64,000 nucleotides of DNA from Bacteroides sp. (GCA_014802445.1 JAAVCF010000010.1:1-64000), one strand, 5' to 3'. Positions 37,773 to 48,227 are shown, counted from the first letter of the stretch. The notes: generated from the sequence alone by a model not told the origin. A program made the numbers and translations.

Positions 37773-39374
37773 ATGCGTTTCATCTCTTTGGTCTTGGCTG
37801 CGGCCATCTCCGCAGGCACCACCGCAGCTCAGCTCCCCGCTGACTTTAACCGGGGTATGATTATCCTCAATGAGGGTCAGTTTGGCAAGCTTTCGGGCAC
37901 AATGACCTTTATCCCCACCGAAGGGGGCGCCGATAACATTGTCTACACTGCGGTTCGCCAGGTTAACCCCGAGAAATCGCTGGGGCTCACCTCCTGCTTC
38001 GCTCAGGTGTATGGCAACCACATCTACGTCATGAGCAAGCAGGCATGGAACAAGGAGGACCGCACCGGTGGCCGCTTCACTGCCCTCAATGCCACCTCGC
38101 TTGAGGTGGAGGCCTCTATCGAGACCCTCCCCAACGGCGACGGCCGCGGATTCTGCGCCGTGAGTGAGGAGAAGGCCTATGTGGGCGGCTCAAAGGGCCT
38201 CTATGTGCTCAATCTTGCCGACATGACCTTTGGCGACACCCAGCTCGCTCCGGCCAACGACAAAGGCACCGTGCAGCAAACCGGCGACATTATCCGCTAC
38301 GGCAGCCGTGTGTTTGCCGCGCAGCAAAACATCGGTGTGGTGGTCATTGACATTGCCACTGATGAGGTGGAGCGCGTAATCGAGCTCCCCAAGATTGCCG
38401 GCTTCGCCCTCCTGGCCGATGGCACTCTATATGCGGCCACCAGCGATGCCGAGGCCGAGTTTGTGAAAATTGATCCGCTGACGCTTGACACCGAGGTGAT
38501 TAACATTGAAGGTTCGCATGCCATTGACTCTCCCTGGGCCACATGGCGCTCCGCTGCCATCTGCGCCGACAAGACCGAGCCCGTGGTCTACTATCTGTCA
38601 GGCGCAGGCTTCTCGCCTAAGAAAATCTCGAGCTACAACTTTGCCACCGGCGAGTTTAACGGCGAATTTTTCCTCCTCACTCCTGAGGTGACCGGACTCT
38701 CTGACAAGGCCATGCTCTACGGCCAGGGCCTGAGCATCGACCCCCTGAGCGGCAACTTAATGCTCAATGTCAACATCTCTTACACCGATGAGTCATATCT
38801 CCTCGCTGTGGACCCAGCCACAGGCTCGCTGCTCAGTGACCTCACCGTGACGCTTGAGCCTGACTATTGGTTCTCGTCCATGATGGTTTATCCTGACTTC
38901 ACCGCGCCTGAGTTTTCGCTCAGCGATGTGGAGCTTGCCGAGGGTGAGACTTTTGAGTTTAACATCTACGATGCCACCACGCTCCCCGTGGGCAACTCTC
39001 ACCTGATTCTTTACGGCCTCCCCGAGGTTGACAACACCGACGTGGCCACTCTCGCCGAAGGCGAAGACGGCTCTTACACTCTCACTGCCGTAGCTCCCGG
39101 CACGGCACAGGTTACCTTCTCTGCCGACTATAAGGGCCGCACAGGCGTTTGCACATTCTCCGTAACCGTCCCCGAGCCTGAGCAGGGCGGCGATGACGGC
39201 GATGATGATGAGAACAAGGATGAGGATAAGGACGGCATCAGCCAGGTGACCGTGGACGCTCTTGACGCTTCCATTACCCTCTATGACCTTCAGGGACGTC
39301 AGGTGACCAATCCCGCCCCCGGCCTCTACCTCTGCCGCCGCGGCTCCGCCGTCACCAAAATCCTGGTGAAGTAA
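37773..39374 (+). CDS. Secreted DUF5074-like beta-propeller protein with putative T9SS C-terminal sorting signal
   Basis: Signal peptide; NEGQFGKLSGTMTFI; acidic linker GGDDGDDDENKDEDKDG, then ITLYDLQGRQVTNPAPGLYLCRRGSAVTKILVK. Confidence 0.8.
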   Translation: MRFISLVLAAAISAGTTAAQLPADFNRGMIILNEGQFGKLSGTMTFIPTEGGADNIVYTAVRQVNPEKSLGLTSCFAQVYGNHIYVMSKQAWNKEDRTGGRFTALNATSLEVEASIETLPNGDGRGFCAVSEEKAYVGGSKGLYVLNLADMTFGDTQLAPANDKGTVQQTGDIIRYGSRVFAAQQNIGVVVIDIATDEVERVIELPKIAGFALLADGTLYAATSDAEAEFVKIDPLTLDTEVINIEGSHAIDSPWATWRSAAICADKTEPVVYYLSGAGFSPKKISSYNFATGEFNGEFFLLTPEVTGLSDKAMLYGQGLSIDPLSGNLMLNVNISYTDESYLLAVDPATGSLLSDLTVTLEPDYWFSSMMVYPDFTAPEFSLSDVELAEGETFEFNIYDATTLPVGNSHLILYGLPEVDNTDVATLAEGEDGSYTLTAVAPGTAQVTFSADYKGRTGVCTFSVTVPEPEQGGDDGDDDENKDEDKDGISQVTVDALDASITLYDLQGRQVTNPAPGLYLCRRGSAVTKILVK

Positions 39375-39421
39375 CCCCATCCCGATTCCCTCCCGCAAAC
39401 ATTCTGACATCTACCCCATAA

Positions 39422-39463
39422 AAGCGCATCAGGCCATGAGCAATCTCACAGCCTGATGCGCTT
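39422..39463. terminator. Bidirectional terminator between convergent genes
   Basis: AAGCGCATCAGGC - 16 nt - GCCTGATGCGCTT, perfect 13-bp arms. Confidence 0.85.
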
Positions 39464-39481
39464 GTTTCGTATGGATATTCT

Positions 39482-39961
39482 TCAGGATTTGTGGGCCAGC
39501 AGGGCGGAGGCTTGGGCGGCGATGCCTTCGCCGCGGCCGGTGAAGCCGAGACGCTCGGTAGTGGTGGCTTTGACCGACACGCAGTCCTCGGCCAGATTCA
39601 GGTCAGCGGCTATGTTGGCTATCATGGCGGGGATGTGGGGGAGCATTTTCGGTGCCTGAGCCATGATGGTGATGTCAACATTCACGGGGCGGAAGCCTTT
39701 CTCTTCAATCAGGCGCAGGGTGTGGCGCAGCAGAAGACGTGAGTCGGCCCCTTTGTAGGCCGGATCTGTGTCGGGGAAGTGATAGCCGATGTCGCGCAGG
39801 GCTGCCGCGCCGAGCAGGGCGTCGCAGAGGGCATGCAGCGCCACATCAGCGTCGCTGTGGCCCAGCAGGCCGCGCTCATAGGGGATTTCCACTCCGCAGA
39901 TTATGCATTTGCGGCCTTCCACAAGGCGGTGGACGTCAAAACCGTTGCCTATTCTGTACAT
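39482..39961 (-). CDS. ispF: 2-C-methyl-D-erythritol 2,4-cyclodiphosphate synthase
   Basis: [50 protein letters not shown]. Confidence 0.97.
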   Translation of the reverse strand: MYRIGNGFDVHRLVEGRKCIICGVEIPYERGLLGHSDADVALHALCDALLGAAALRDIGYHFPDTDPAYKGADSRLLLRHTLRLIEEKGFRPVNVDITIMAQAPKMLPHIPAMIANIAADLNLAEDCVSVKATTTERLGFTGRGEGIAAQASALLAHKS

Positions 39962-39973
39962 AGCCCGAGGTGA

Positions 39974-41176
39974 TTAGCGGCGGCGACCAAGGATGTCCTT
40001 GAGACCGTCAAGGTCAAAGGTGAGGGTGAAGCGCAGGGTCTGGTCAAGGGGTGAGGTTTGCGCTGTGGCAAGCATGTAGCTCGCGTCGAGGCGCACCACA
40101 TTGAGTGAGAAGCCGGCACCCATGCCGAAGTACTGGCGGTTGCCCTTATACTGGTTCTCGTAGAAGTAACCGGCGCGCACAAAGAACTGGTCATTGTAGC
40201 TATACTCGGCGCCGAGCGAGAAGGTGATTTCGCGCAGCTCCTCCTTGAATCCGCCGGGAGCGTCGCCGAATGATTTGAAAATACCGGTGATGGGCGACAT
40301 GTTTTCCCACTTGTCAAGGGCTTCGGCATATTCCACCTGGCCCTCGGTGGTGTCCATGTCATAATCGGCTTCGCGCGGCATGGTGGGCACGAGGAGCTTG
40401 TTGAGGTCAAGGCCTATCGAGAGGTTGTGGTAGTCGGCCAGCGGGAAGGTGAAATTGGTGCCCAGACGCAGGTTGGTTGGCAGAAACGCGGGCTGATTGC
40501 CGTGGTCGTAGGAGATTTTCGTACCGATGTTGGAGATGTTCCAGCCCCATGACCACTGACATTCGTTGCGGCCAATGACGGGGAAGGTGGTGTAGTAGCC
40601 CGAGATGTCGGCCGAGAAGGCTGAGGCGCCGGTTGACTGATCGCCGGCGTAGGAGGTGGAGAATCCGAGGTCAGAATAGATGTAGCGGAACACCACGCCC
40701 ATTGAGAACTTCTCTGACAGCTTGCGTGAGTAGCCTATGTCGAACGAGAGCTCATAGGGGTTGAGGCTCTGGCCTGAGCCACCGTCCACGTTGGTGGTGT
40801 TGACCTCGCCGAGCGAGAAGTAGCGCAGCGATGCCGAGAGGGCCTGGTTGTCGTTGGAGCCTAACTTGTAGTAGCCCGCCAGATTGGCCAGGAAGATGTC
40901 GTTGACGAGTTTGCGGAGCCACGGGGTGTAGCTCAGCGAAAAGGCGCCCTGGCTGTAAGCGAAGGCATATTTCGAGGGGTTCCAGTATTGCGAGTTTGCG
41001 TCGGGGTCAGTGGCCGCGCCGAGGTCGCCCATCGCGGCTGCGCGGGCGTCGGGGGCTATATTCAGTGAGTTCGTACCCGTCTGAACGGGATTGAATTCGT
41101 CCTTCTGGGCATAGGCGGGAGCAACGGCCGCAAGGGCCATCACCGCAACAATCAGTTTCTTGACTATACGTTTCAT
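39974..41176 (-). CDS. porV: Type IX secretion outer membrane protein PorV
   Basis: VQTGTNSLNIAPDARAAAMGDLGAATDPDANSQYWNPSKYAF; FadL-like barrel. Confidence 0.9.
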   Translation of the reverse strand: MKRIVKKLIVAVMALAAVAPAYAQKDEFNPVQTGTNSLNIAPDARAAAMGDLGAATDPDANSQYWNPSKYAFAYSQGAFSLSYTPWLRKLVNDIFLANLAGYYKLGSNDNQALSASLRYFSLGEVNTTNVDGGSGQSLNPYELSFDIGYSRKLSEKFSMGVVFRYIYSDLGFSTSYAGDQSTGASAFSADISGYYTTFPVIGRNECQWSWGWNISNIGTKISYDHGNQPAFLPTNLRLGTNFTFPLADYHNLSIGLDLNKLLVPTMPREADYDMDTTEGQVEYAEALDKWENMSPITGIFKSFGDAPGGFKEELREITFSLGAEYSYNDQFFVRAGYFYENQYKGNRQYFGMGAGFSLNVVRLDASYMLATAQTSPLDQTLRFTLTFDLDGLKDILGRRR

Positions 41177-41247
41177 CACCTATTATAACTCACTCTTGCG
41201 GCTATTATTGCCTCAAGGGGTGAAAAAATCATTGACGAGGTGGCCGC

Positions 41248-42660
41248 TCAAGGCTCCACGGGCTTCACGCCGATGCTGTCGGCAAAGGTGAGCATGAAGG
41301 CGCGGGCGGCATCGTGCTCGTTGGGAATCACACCGTCAAGGATGGCATCCTTGATGGCCTGCTTGATGGTACCGATTACGGGCGAGTTCTTAAGCCCGAA
41401 GGTGCTCATGATTTCGTGACCGTCAACCGGGGGCTGGAAGTTGCGTATCTGGTCGCGCTCATTGAGGTCGGTCATCTTCTGGCGCAGGAGGGTGAAGTTG
41501 TCAAGGAATCGCTTCACCTTCATCTGGTTTTTGGATGTGATGTCGGCCTCGCAGAGGGTCATGAGGTCCTCAAGGTCGTCGCCCGCCTCATTGATGAGCC
41601 TGCGCACGGCCGAGTCGGTCACTTCGTCTTCCACGAGCGCTATGGGGCGCATGTGGAGCTCCACGAGCTTGGCCACATATTTGCGGTGTTCGTTCATGGG
41701 GAGCTTCATGCGGCGGAAAATCTTCTCCACCATGCGCGAGCCTATGAAGTTGTGGTTGTGGAACGTCCAGCCCAGGGCGTCGTCCCAGCGCTTGGTCACG
41801 GGCTTGGCAATGTCATGGAGCAGGGCGGCCCAGCGGAGCCAGAGGTTGTCGCTCTTTGAGGCCACGCGGTCAAGCACGGTCATGGTGTGCTCAAAGTTGT
41901 CTTTATGTCCGCGCCCTTTCACGGTCTCCACGCCGCTCAGCGCCGCCAGCTCGGGGAAGATGAGCCGGAGCAGCCCGGTGTGGAGCAGCAGGCGCCACCC
42001 GGTGGAGGGGGTGGCTGAGGCCATGATTTTGTTGAGCTCGGTGGCTATGCGCTCGCGGGTGATGATTTCTATGCGGGGGGCATTGCGGGTGATGGCCTGG
42101 AGGGTCTCGGGGGCTATGGTGAAGTCAAGCTGGGTGGCGAACCGGATGGCGCGCATCATCCGCAGGGGGTCGTCGCTGAAGGTGATGTCAGGGTCAAGAG
42201 GGGTGCGGATTATGCGTCGCTGAAGGTCTCCTTCGCCGTCAAAGAGGTCAACGAGCTCGCCAAACCTTGACGGGTTGACACACAGGGCCATGGCGTTGAT
42301 GGTGAAGTCGCGCCGCGATATGTCGTCCTGCAGTGTGCCGTCCTCCACAATGGGGTTGCGTGACTCGCGATGATAGCTCTCGCGGCGGGCGCCCACAAAC
42401 TCAAGCTCAAGCTCGCCGCGGTGAACCTGCGCCGTGCCGTAGGTCTTGAAAACGGTCACCTTGGTGTGGCGTCCGAGGCGTTCGGCCACAGCGCGCGCAA
42501 GGTCGATGCCGCTGCCCACGGTCACGAAGTCAATATCCTTCGAGGGGCGGCCGAGCATGAGGTCACGCACATAGCCGCCCACCACGTAGGCTTCGCGCCC
42601 AATCGAGTCGGCCGCTTCACCCACGGTTTTGAAAATCTTGTCCTTAAGCAGCATCGCCAT
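41248..42660 (-). CDS. cca: CCA tRNA nucleotidyltransferase / poly(A) polymerase family with HD domain
   Basis: AYVVGGYVRDLMLGRPSKDIDFVTVGSG; RRDFTINAMA; LLHDIAKP. Confidence 0.93.
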   Translation of the reverse strand: MAMLLKDKIFKTVGEAADSIGREAYVVGGYVRDLMLGRPSKDIDFVTVGSGIDLARAVAERLGRHTKVTVFKTYGTAQVHRGELELEFVGARRESYHRESRNPIVEDGTLQDDISRRDFTINAMALCVNPSRFGELVDLFDGEGDLQRRIIRTPLDPDITFSDDPLRMMRAIRFATQLDFTIAPETLQAITRNAPRIEIITRERIATELNKIMASATPSTGWRLLLHTGLLRLIFPELAALSGVETVKGRGHKDNFEHTMTVLDRVASKSDNLWLRWAALLHDIAKPVTKRWDDALGWTFHNHNFIGSRMVEKIFRRMKLPMNEHRKYVAKLVELHMRPIALVEDEVTDSAVRRLINEAGDDLEDLMTLCEADITSKNQMKVKRFLDNFTLLRQKMTDLNERDQIRNFQPPVDGHEIMSTFGLKNSPVIGTIKQAIKDAILDGVIPNEHDAARAFMLTFADSIGVKPVEP

Positions 42661-42663
42661 TTC

Positions 42664-43857
42664 TCAGATCAGTGAAATGATTTCCTCAGGTGAGTTGGTG
42701 AGACATTCCAGGCCGGTGTCAGTCACGCGATAGGTGTTCTCGATGCCCACGGGGCCGGTGTGGGGTATCACGAATTTGGGTTCGAGGGCAATCACGTTGT
42801 TGCGCTCTATGATGTCGCGACTGCGCGGGGCAATTACGGGGAGCTCGTTGATTTCAATGCCCACACCGTGACCTATGAAGCCGGCCTGCTGGCGATGGCC
42901 CATATAGTAGTTTTCCAGTCCGCGCTCCTTCACCAGCTCCATAGCCATCTCATAGAGGGCTTTGGCGGGGGTGCCGGGCACGGCGGCCTTGGCAATCATG
43001 CGGTGGATGTCAATGGAACATTGATGTGCCTTGCGGGCCAGCTCGGAGATTTCGCCCAGGGAGTAGACGCGTGACATGTCGGTCATATAACCGGTGAAGT
43101 TGCCGTTGAGGTCCACCATCACAGTGTTGCCGGGCAGGATGGTGGAATCGTTGGCGCCCACGGGGAGCGAGGGGTCAAGGCCGGCGCCGCCCATAGCGAA
43201 GTCGTAAGGGCTGGGGGCATCGGCGTTGTCGCCGGCAATGAGGCTGCCCATGAAGGTCTCCATGCTCGTGCCGCTGATGCGGAACATGCCCAGGCAGCCT
43301 TTCAGGCGTGATTCACGCTCAATCTCCACTTGCAGCTGCAGGTCAGTCATCCCCTCGCTGTAAAGTCGGGGAATGCGGCTGTAGACCTCTTCGTGCGCCA
43401 CTCCGGAGCGGCGCACCATTTCTATCTCCAGGTCAGTCTTGACGGCGCGGGCCATGCGCATAATCGGCGAGGCATTGATAATCTCTGCCTCGGGAAACAC
43501 TGCCGAGAGGCGCTTCACCGCGCTCCAGGCCGTGATGTCAAGCTCCAAACCGAGGCGAGCCGGAGCGTTCAGGCCGATGGTCTGGGCCATCTCCTCGGGC
43601 TTGCGGATGCGCACCGTGCCGTCACCCTCAAGGTCAACCGGGCGGCGCACAAAGCATATCATCTCGCCCTCCAGAGGCAGGTAAATCTGGCCGGCAAACA
43701 CTCGGCCGGTGAGATAGAAAATGTTGGCATAGTCGGTGATCAGGAGTGCATCGGGGTGTGATGCGTCGGCCTTCATGAGCGAGCGCACGCGCTCCTGGCG
43801 GCGGGTGAGCTCGTCGTGGCTCAACAGGATGGTGTGGTTATAATCAACGGGGTGCAT
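42664..43857 (-). CDS. M24 family (Xaa-Pro) aminopeptidase
   Basis: TVMVDLNGNFTGYMTDMSR; GHGVGIEINELPVI; IALEPKF. Confidence 0.93.
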   Translation of the reverse strand: MHPVDYNHTILLSHDELTRRQERVRSLMKADASHPDALLITDYANIFYLTGRVFAGQIYLPLEGEMICFVRRPVDLEGDGTVRIRKPEEMAQTIGLNAPARLGLELDITAWSAVKRLSAVFPEAEIINASPIMRMARAVKTDLEIEMVRRSGVAHEEVYSRIPRLYSEGMTDLQLQVEIERESRLKGCLGMFRISGTSMETFMGSLIAGDNADAPSPYDFAMGGAGLDPSLPVGANDSTILPGNTVMVDLNGNFTGYMTDMSRVYSLGEISELARKAHQCSIDIHRMIAKAAVPGTPAKALYEMAMELVKERGLENYYMGHRQQAGFIGHGVGIEINELPVIAPRSRDIIERNNVIALEPKFVIPHTGPVGIENTYRVTDTGLECLTNSPEEIISLI

Positions 43858-43904
43858 GGTTGCTGATGCTTTTTTTACAGATGATGTGTGAGGCTGAGAG
43901 GTGA

Positions 43905-44360
43905 TCAGGGCTTCAGGGTCACGCCCACATGCTCGAGGCCGCGCAGGGTGTCGGCGCGCATGATGTGGCGCACGGTGATGGTGGAGCCGTTGGCGGGCAC
44001 CACTCCTTGAGCCACTGTGGCCTCCGTCTGATACTCGGCGCCGAATCCTTTGCCGGTCCAGCGGCCGTAGGCGTCGGCCAGTCGCATGTTGACGGTGTCG
44101 CGATAGGGGCGTCCGTCGTGGTTATAGCTCACCTCCAGCCATAGGTTGCTGTAGGGGTAGAGGTTGGTGTTGCGTACGGCCACGGTGAGTGTGCCCGGCT
44201 TGAGAGAGTCGGCGCGGGCCACCTCGAAGCGCAGCGTGTCGCCATAGGCCCAGCCCTGAGGCTCCACGGTGGTGAAGCTGCTGTAGGCTCCGCGGTCCAC
44301 ACATGCGGTGACCATTGCGGTGAGGCCTGCGGTCATTATCAGGGCTGTGAGCTTATTCAT
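43905..44360 (-). CDS. gldH: Gliding motility lipoprotein GldH
   Basis: MNKLTALIMTAGLTAMVTACVDRGAYSSFTTVEPQGWAYGDTLRFEV; next to ricT. Confidence 0.85.
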   Translation of the reverse strand: MNKLTALIMTAGLTAMVTACVDRGAYSSFTTVEPQGWAYGDTLRFEVARADSLKPGTLTVAVRNTNLYPYSNLWLEVSYNHDGRPYRDTVNMRLADAYGRWTGKGFGAEYQTEATVAQGVVPANGSTITVRHIMRADTLRGLEHVGVTLKP

Positions 44361-45753
44361 TGGCTGCGGGTTTATCGGCTGCGGGGCCGTTGCCTTTCGG
44401 CTTGCGGCGCTTCTTGCGGCGCTCCTGGTTCTGGCTCTGGGGCTGCCCTTCGGCATTCTGCGGAGCGTCGGCCTTGGGCTGGGCGTTGGGCTTGTCGGCT
44501 GCCGGGCGCTGCTTCTTGGGCTTGGGCTGCTGCTGGGGTGCATCGCCGCCCTTGCCGGCTTCGGCATTGGCGCCTGAGCCTGCGCCGCTCTTCTTTTTCT
44601 TCTTTTTCTTCTTGCTGCGGTCAAAACGCGTAAGGCTGTCCTGGCCCACGAGGTCCACAAAGTCCTTCTTGGGCTCGGGCTTCTTGGCATCCTCGCGTTC
44701 AAGGGTCAGCGGCTTCTCGCCGGCCTTGTTCATGGCTATCACCTCAAAGGCCCGCTCGGCGTCGATGGTCACGAGGTTGGCGGCCATTGACTTGTCGGTG
44801 GAGTAGGTGATTTCCTTCTTGAATATGTCGGTCTTGAAGTGATAGTAGGTGTTGTCGGCAGTCTCCAGGCGGGCATCGCGCGGGGGAAGATACTTGGCGC
44901 TCTCCACATAAGTGTCAACCTCGAAGTTGAGGCAGCATTTGAGCTTGGCACACTGTCCGGCAAGCTTCTGCGGATTGAGCGAGATGTCCTGAAAACGGGC
45001 CGCGGCGGTGCCCACTGACACGAAATTGCTCATCCAGCTGGAGCAGCACAGCGGGCGGCCGCAGGGGCCGATGCCGCCAATGCGCCCTGCCTCCTGGCGG
45101 GCGCCAATCTGCTTCATCTCAATGCGCACCTTGAAGGTGTCGGCCAGCACTTTGATGAGCTGACGGAAGTCAACGCGCTCATCGGCAATATAGTAGAATA
45201 TGGCCTTGTTGCCGTCCCCCTGAAACTCCACATCGCCTATTTTCATGTTGAGCTTGAGGTCCTCGGCAATCTTGCGGGCGCGAATCATGGTCTCGTTCTC
45301 GCGTGCCTTGGCCTCCTGGTATTTCTCCATGTCGGAGGGCTTGGCCTTGCGAAACACTCTCTTTACGTCGGCGGCCTTGACGCGCATCTTCTTCATCTGC
45401 AGGGCCACGAGGCGCCCGGTGAGGGTGATGCGGCCTATGTCATGACCGGGCGAGCTCTCCACGGCCACGATGTCGCCTTGTGCCAGGTCAAGGCCGGTGG
45501 AGTTGCGGTAATAGCCCTTGCGGGTGTTCTTGAACACCACTTCCACGATGTCGTAAGCCGCCATGTCGCCGGGGATGTCGGCAAGCCAGTCGTAACACTC
45601 CATCTTGCCGCGGGGCTCGCGCAGAGTGTCGCCACACTTGCCGCAGCATCCTCCCTGGCAGTTGCCGCATCCTCCTGTGGGGGCGGCTTCCTGCCCGGCA
45701 GGGGTAGCTGACGGGTCGCGGACAGTGTCGTCCGTGTTAAATTCCTTTGCCAT
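44353..45753 (-). CDS. ricT: PSP1/RicT-like Fe-S regulatory complex subunit with long basic, disordered tail
   Basis: RVEMKQIGARQEAGRIGGIGPCGRPLCCSSWMSNF; AKLKCCLNFE. Confidence 0.88.
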   Translation of the reverse strand: MAKEFNTDDTVRDPSATPAGQEAAPTGGCGNCQGGCCGKCGDTLREPRGKMECYDWLADIPGDMAAYDIVEVVFKNTRKGYYRNSTGLDLAQGDIVAVESSPGHDIGRITLTGRLVALQMKKMRVKAADVKRVFRKAKPSDMEKYQEAKARENETMIRARKIAEDLKLNMKIGDVEFQGDGNKAIFYYIADERVDFRQLIKVLADTFKVRIEMKQIGARQEAGRIGGIGPCGRPLCCSSWMSNFVSVGTAAARFQDISLNPQKLAGQCAKLKCCLNFEVDTYVESAKYLPPRDARLETADNTYYHFKTDIFKKEITYSTDKSMAANLVTIDAERAFEVIAMNKAGEKPLTLEREDAKKPEPKKDFVDLVGQDSLTRFDRSKKKKKKKKSGAGSGANAEAGKGGDAPQQQPKPKKQRPAADKPNAQPKADAPQNAEGQPQSQNQERRKKRRKPKGNGPAADKPAANE

Positions 45754-45768
45754 AGCTGTTGCGGATGC

Positions 45769-47313
45769 TTACTTGGCGAAGGCCACGGAGCGGGTTTCGC
45801 GGATGACGGTGATTTTCACCTGTCCGGGATAGGTCATCTCATCCTGAATGCGCTTGGCTATTTCAGCCGACAGCTTTTCGGTTTCAACGTCGTCAATCTT
45901 GTCGGCGCCTACAATCACGCGCAGCTCGCGGCCGGCCTGGATGGCGTAGGTCTTAACCACGCCGGGGTAGCTCAGGGCAAGCTGTTCAAGGTCGTTCAGA
46001 CGCTTGATATATGCCTCCACGATTTCGCGGCGGGCGCCGGGACGGGCGCCTGAGATGGCGTCACACACCTGAACGATGGGGGCAAGCAGCGAGGTCTGCT
46101 CCATTTCATCATGGTGAGCGCCGATGGCGTTGCAGATTTCGGGCTTCTCCTTATACTTCTCGGCAAGCTTCATGCCAAGGAGTGCGTGGGGCAGTTCGGG
46201 CTCTTCGTCGGGCACCTTGCCTATGTCGTGGAGCAGGCCGGCGCGGCGGGCCTTCTTGGGGTTGAGGCCGAGCTCGGATGCCATGACGGCGCAGAGGTTG
46301 GCCGTCTCGCGTGAGTGCTGGAGCAGGTTCTGGCCGTAGCTTGAGCGATACTTCATCTTGCCCACCAGGCGGATGAGGTCGGGGTGCAGACCGTGGATGC
46401 CGAGGTCAATGGCGGTGCGCTTGCCGGTTTCGATGATTTCCTCCTCAATTTGGCGGCGCACTTTATTGACCACCTCCTCGATGCGGGCGGGATGGATGCG
46501 ACCGTCGGCCACGAGCTGATGGAGCGCCAGGCGCGCAATCTCGCGGCGCACGGGGTCAAAGCCTGACAGGACGATGGCCTCAGGGGTGTCGTCAACAATG
46601 ATTTCAATGCCGGTGGCGGCTTCGAGGGCTCGGATGTTGCGGCCTTCGCGACCGATGATACGGCCCTTGATTTCGTCGGAGTCAATGTGGAACACGGTCA
46701 CCGAGTTTTCGATGGCCGTTTCAGTGGCTACGCGCTGGATGGACTGCACCACGATTTTCTTGGCCTCCTTGTTAGCGGTCATCTTGGCTTCGTCCATGAT
46801 ATCGTTGATATAGCTTGCGGCGGCAGTCTTGGCTTCGTCTTTGAGTGACTCCACGAGCTTCTCCTTGGCCTCTTCGCTTGACAGGCCTGAGATGTGTTCA
46901 AGCTCCTCCTGAGCCTTGCGGTGGAGGCGGTCAAGCTCGGCCTGACGGCTGTCGAGCACGGCGTTCTGCGCTTCGAGGTTGGCGCGCTGCTGCTCAAGCT
47001 CGTTACGGGTGCGCTGGTTTTCGCTCTGCTGCTGGTTGAGCTGCTGCTGGCGCTGCTTGAGGCGACCCTCTTCGGCCTGCACCTTCTGGAGGCGCTGATG
47101 GGCCTGCTTTTCAGCTTCGGCCTTGATGTGGAGTTCCTCCTGGCGGGCATCAAGAAGCTTCTTCTCTTTGAGCACTTCGCCTTCACGCTCGGCTTCGGCA
47201 ATGATCTGGGCGGCGCGTGAGTTTGCCATCTTGCGCAGAACAATCATGGTGGCCCCACAGCCAATTGCGGCAGCTACTATGACAGCGAATAGTATTATGA
47301 AAAATGTTGTCAT
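45769..47313 (-). CDS. rny: Ribonuclease Y
   Basis: N-terminal TM and coiled coil; [45 protein letters not shown]. Confidence 0.97.
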   Translation of the reverse strand: MTTFFIILFAVIVAAAIGCGATMIVLRKMANSRAAQIIAEAEREGEVLKEKKLLDARQEELHIKAEAEKQAHQRLQKVQAEEGRLKQRQQQLNQQQSENQRTRNELEQQRANLEAQNAVLDSRQAELDRLHRKAQEELEHISGLSSEEAKEKLVESLKDEAKTAAASYINDIMDEAKMTANKEAKKIVVQSIQRVATETAIENSVTVFHIDSDEIKGRIIGREGRNIRALEAATGIEIIVDDTPEAIVLSGFDPVRREIARLALHQLVADGRIHPARIEEVVNKVRRQIEEEIIETGKRTAIDLGIHGLHPDLIRLVGKMKYRSSYGQNLLQHSRETANLCAVMASELGLNPKKARRAGLLHDIGKVPDEEPELPHALLGMKLAEKYKEKPEICNAIGAHHDEMEQTSLLAPIVQVCDAISGARPGARREIVEAYIKRLNDLEQLALSYPGVVKTYAIQAGRELRVIVGADKIDDVETEKLSAEIAKRIQDEMTYPGQVKITVIRETRSVAFAK

Positions 47314-47396
47314 ATGGAATTGATGAAAATTGGGTTTAAGTGAATAATGGTCTGTCTATAAGGTTAAAAGGCTATAATTTTAGATTGGTTACTAAC

Positions 47397-47470
47397 AAAA
47401 AAAACACGCTGCCGTGGCTTCCGGAAACCGTCCGTCGTGGGCGGCTTCCCTGGCTGGGCATCGTGCGGGA
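47397..47470 (-). ncRNA. Structured intergenic RNA / extended intrinsic terminator downstream of zapA
   Basis: Minus strand: CACGATGCC ... GGAAGCCG-N11-CGGTTTCC ... GGCAGCGTG then TTTTTTTT. Confidence 0.55.
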
Positions 47471-47519
47471 ATGTGGGAGGGTAAACTGAGCCGGGGTGTC
47501 CCGGCGGGAGTGGAGAGGT

Positions 47520-47843
47520 TCAGCTCTCGGGGGTGAGACGGTCAGAGGTGCCGGTGTCAATCAGAGCCTTGTCAAGTGAGGCTTCAAAATCGTCAAGGGT
47601 CCCTTCGAGGGTCTCCATTTGCCGAAGGTGGTCATAGTAAAGCTCCGCAAATCGCAAGGTTATCATGGCGAGCACTTCGGCCGCTGACTTGTCCTTGAAC
47701 TGCGGGCGCCAACTGCGCCACAGCCGGTTAATATTATATTCGGCCTGCCGGATAATCTCCTCCTCAGCCACGGTGACATCGGTCATCGCAATCGGGGGGA
47801 GGCCTGCCAGACGCACATTGATTGTATTCAGTTTATCTTTCAT
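47520..47843 (-). CDS. zapA: Cell division protein ZapA
   Basis: MKDKLNTINVRLAGLPPIAMTDVTVAEEEIIRQAEYNINRLWRSWR. Confidence 0.8.
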   Translation of the reverse strand: MKDKLNTINVRLAGLPPIAMTDVTVAEEEIIRQAEYNINRLWRSWRPQFKDKSAAEVLAMITLRFAELYYDHLRQMETLEGTLDDFEASLDKALIDTGTSDRLTPES

Positions 47844-47869
47844 TGCGTTTCCTTGTTCCTTCTTGGTTG

Positions 47870-48163
47870 TCAGTCAGTCAGGTCGAGGATGCACCTGTCG
47901 ATTTCCCGCACTAATCCGGCAATCACGCTCCGCGTCATCTCCACATCGTCACGGTCAGGGTTAATGACCGCCGAAGAGCGGAGGTTGGCAATGCGGCCTT
48001 CGAGCTCGGCAATATGCCGGTCACGCTGCGCTATGGCTTTTTCGCTTTCGGCAAGCTGCAAGGCCAGCCGCGAGCGCTCGGCTTCCAGTGCGGCATATTT
48101 TTGCACAAGCATTGCTGTTTTTGCTTTTAGCGAATCTACACGCTGCTGCAGGTCGGAAGCCAT
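47870..48163 (-). CDS. Coiled-coil protein, ZapB-like
   Basis: Leu/Ala heptads throughout 97 aa, directly upstream of zapA. Confidence 0.6.
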   Translation of the reverse strand: MASDLQQRVDSLKAKTAMLVQKYAALEAERSRLALQLAESEKAIAQRDRHIAELEGRIANLRSSAVINPDRDDVEMTRSVIAGLVREIDRCILDLTD

Positions 48164-48227
48164 AGCTGATTACCAAATTTTCACAAAAGTAAGCATTATT
48201 TCCGAAACCTCGGCAATCGCGCCCCAT

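Noticed and set aside
37773-39374. BtuG-like cobalamin-binding surface protein
   Set aside because: No lipobox, no btuB-like TonB receptor, and no cobalamin riboswitch in the short upstream gap.
44360-44702. Ser/Arg/Pro-rich N-terminal extension of ORF 43905-44702
   Set aside because: It is the alternative frame of the ricT tail; gldH starts at 44360 with a lipoprotein signal.
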